From Candidatus Gastranaerophilales bacterium (GTDB taxonomy: Bacteria > Cyanobacteriota > Vampirovibrionia > Gastranaerophilales > JAILCC01), in assembly GCA_024408745.1 (NCBI GenBank), contig JAKSUS010000087.1, forward strand, positions 1 to 5,299: a stretch of 5,299 nt of DNA. Direction: 5' to 3'. Both the position numbers and the translations under genes were made by a program. The first letter of the stretch is position 1. Each line of letters starts with the position of its first letter. Positions 4,914 to 5,299 of the stretch are shown in pieces. The notes beneath the pieces were generated by a model. The model was not told the origin of the DNA. It saw only the letters and a program-made list of their open reading frames with translations, and did not search any database.

Positions 4914-4921
4914 TTTAAAAA
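4896..4921 (+). repeat. tRNA-Leu 3' end repeat (downstream copy, att-like)
   Basis: This is the diverged copy of 4694-4719, with three substitutions (at 4899, 4906 and 4917). It retains the acceptor strand ACCGAC, the discriminator A and the following T/A-rich flank, but lacks the T-stem 5' strand and the T-loop, so it is not part of a second tRNA. Confidence 0.7.
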
Positions 4922-4977
4922 TTGCTTGATGAATATAAATGTGCTAAGCTATTAATTAGTCAGGAAAGTCAAAAAAT

Positions 4978-5299
4978 ATGAAAATAAGATTGCTGCTTTT
5001 AATATTGTGTTGCGGATTATTTTTGCAAGGTTATGAATATAAATATAACGTTGAACCTCTTGATGCAACGACTAATGCTGCTAAACGTAATACTTTAGGT
5101 ATTATGTATATGGAAATGGGACAGTATAGTGCAGCAATGTCTGAATTTAAAATTGCTATAATGTTATCTCCAAATGCACCAACCAGTGCAGCTTATTATA
5201 ATAATTTAGGACTTTTATGTGAAAAATTAAATATGATGACAGAAGCACAAGAATCTTTTGAAAAAGCAATAAAATTAAATCCTGTGTTCCTTGAATACC
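4978..5299 (+). CDS. Exported TPR-repeat protein, N-terminal part (runs off the window)
   Basis: The frame is open from the ATG at 4978 to the window edge, giving 107 residues without a stop. The N-terminus MKIRLLLLILCCGLFLQG is a typical signal peptide (basic start, then a hydrophobic core); the cysteines at 11-12 do not form a good lipobox because the residue before them is Leu. Two tetratricopeptide repeats follow, about 37-68 (TLGIMYMEMGQYSAAMSEFKIAI then LSP) and 71-103 (YYNNLGLLCEKLNMMTEAQESFEKAIKLNP), with the usual Gly/Ala/Tyr/Pro spacing. More repeats probably lie beyond the window. TPR domains serve as protein-binding scaffolds, here likely on the outer side of the membrane. AGGAAAG at 4962-4968 serves as ribosome site, nine bases before the ATG. 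The partner and role are unknown. Confidence 0.88.
   Translation, partial: MKIRLLLLILCCGLFLQGYEYKYNVEPLDATTNAAKRNTLGIMYMEMGQYSAAMSEFKIAIMLSPNAPTSAAYYNNLGLLCEKLNMMTEAQESFEKAIKLNPVFLEY

Noticed and set aside
4732..4914. Minus-strand 60-codon open frame downstream of the tRNA
   Set aside because: It begins in the tRNA 3'-end repeat, has no ribosome site, and overlaps a segment better explained as structured or repeat DNA.

Overview
This is an AT-rich bacterial window with short intergenic spacers, Shine-Dalgarno-led genes, apparent TTG starts and a tRNA without an encoded CCA end. The style fits a low-GC gut-type bacterium. The asparagine- and lysine-rich 352-residue protein, with an NPNN-LLLD...FNLID signature, reminds me of proteins from Gastranaerophilales (Melainabacteria/Vampirovibrionia). 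That placement is a recollection and a low-confidence inference; a Bacillota origin is not excluded.

Layout. Positions 1-207 (minus) hold the N-terminus of an unrecognised charged protein. After a gene-free AT-rich spacer comes a complete PutP-type Na+/proline symporter (576-2069, plus). It is flanked on both sides by a diverged direct repeat whose core is 41/44 identical. Convergent to it lie two minus-strand genes: an FMN nitroreductase-family protein (3399-3941) and, downstream of it, a protein of unknown function with a possible kinase-like catalytic signature (2231-3289). The nitroreductase promoter is divergent from that of a small four-cysteine, zinc-ribbon-like protein (4099-4443, plus), which ends in a long, nearly symmetric terminator hairpin.

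The least ordinary part is 4485-4925. A complete class II tRNA-Leu(GAG) sits at 4631-4711. Upstream there is an exact 32-bp copy of its promoter-proximal DNA plus 5' end, continuing into a broken 5' tRNA fragment interrupted by a terminator-like palindrome. Downstream, 202 bp away, there is a 23/26 copy of the tRNA 3' end. It closes a GC-richer, hairpin-rich segment (about 4755-4913) that codes for nothing convincing. This may be a decayed tandem tRNA array, a miniature element using the tRNA 3' end as attachment site, or an unrecognised structured RNA. The window closes with the start of an exported TPR protein (4978 onward).

The genes do not form one pathway. They look like independent short transcription units: transport (putP), flavin redox chemistry (nitroreductase), translation (tRNA-Leu), and several lineage-type hypothetical proteins.
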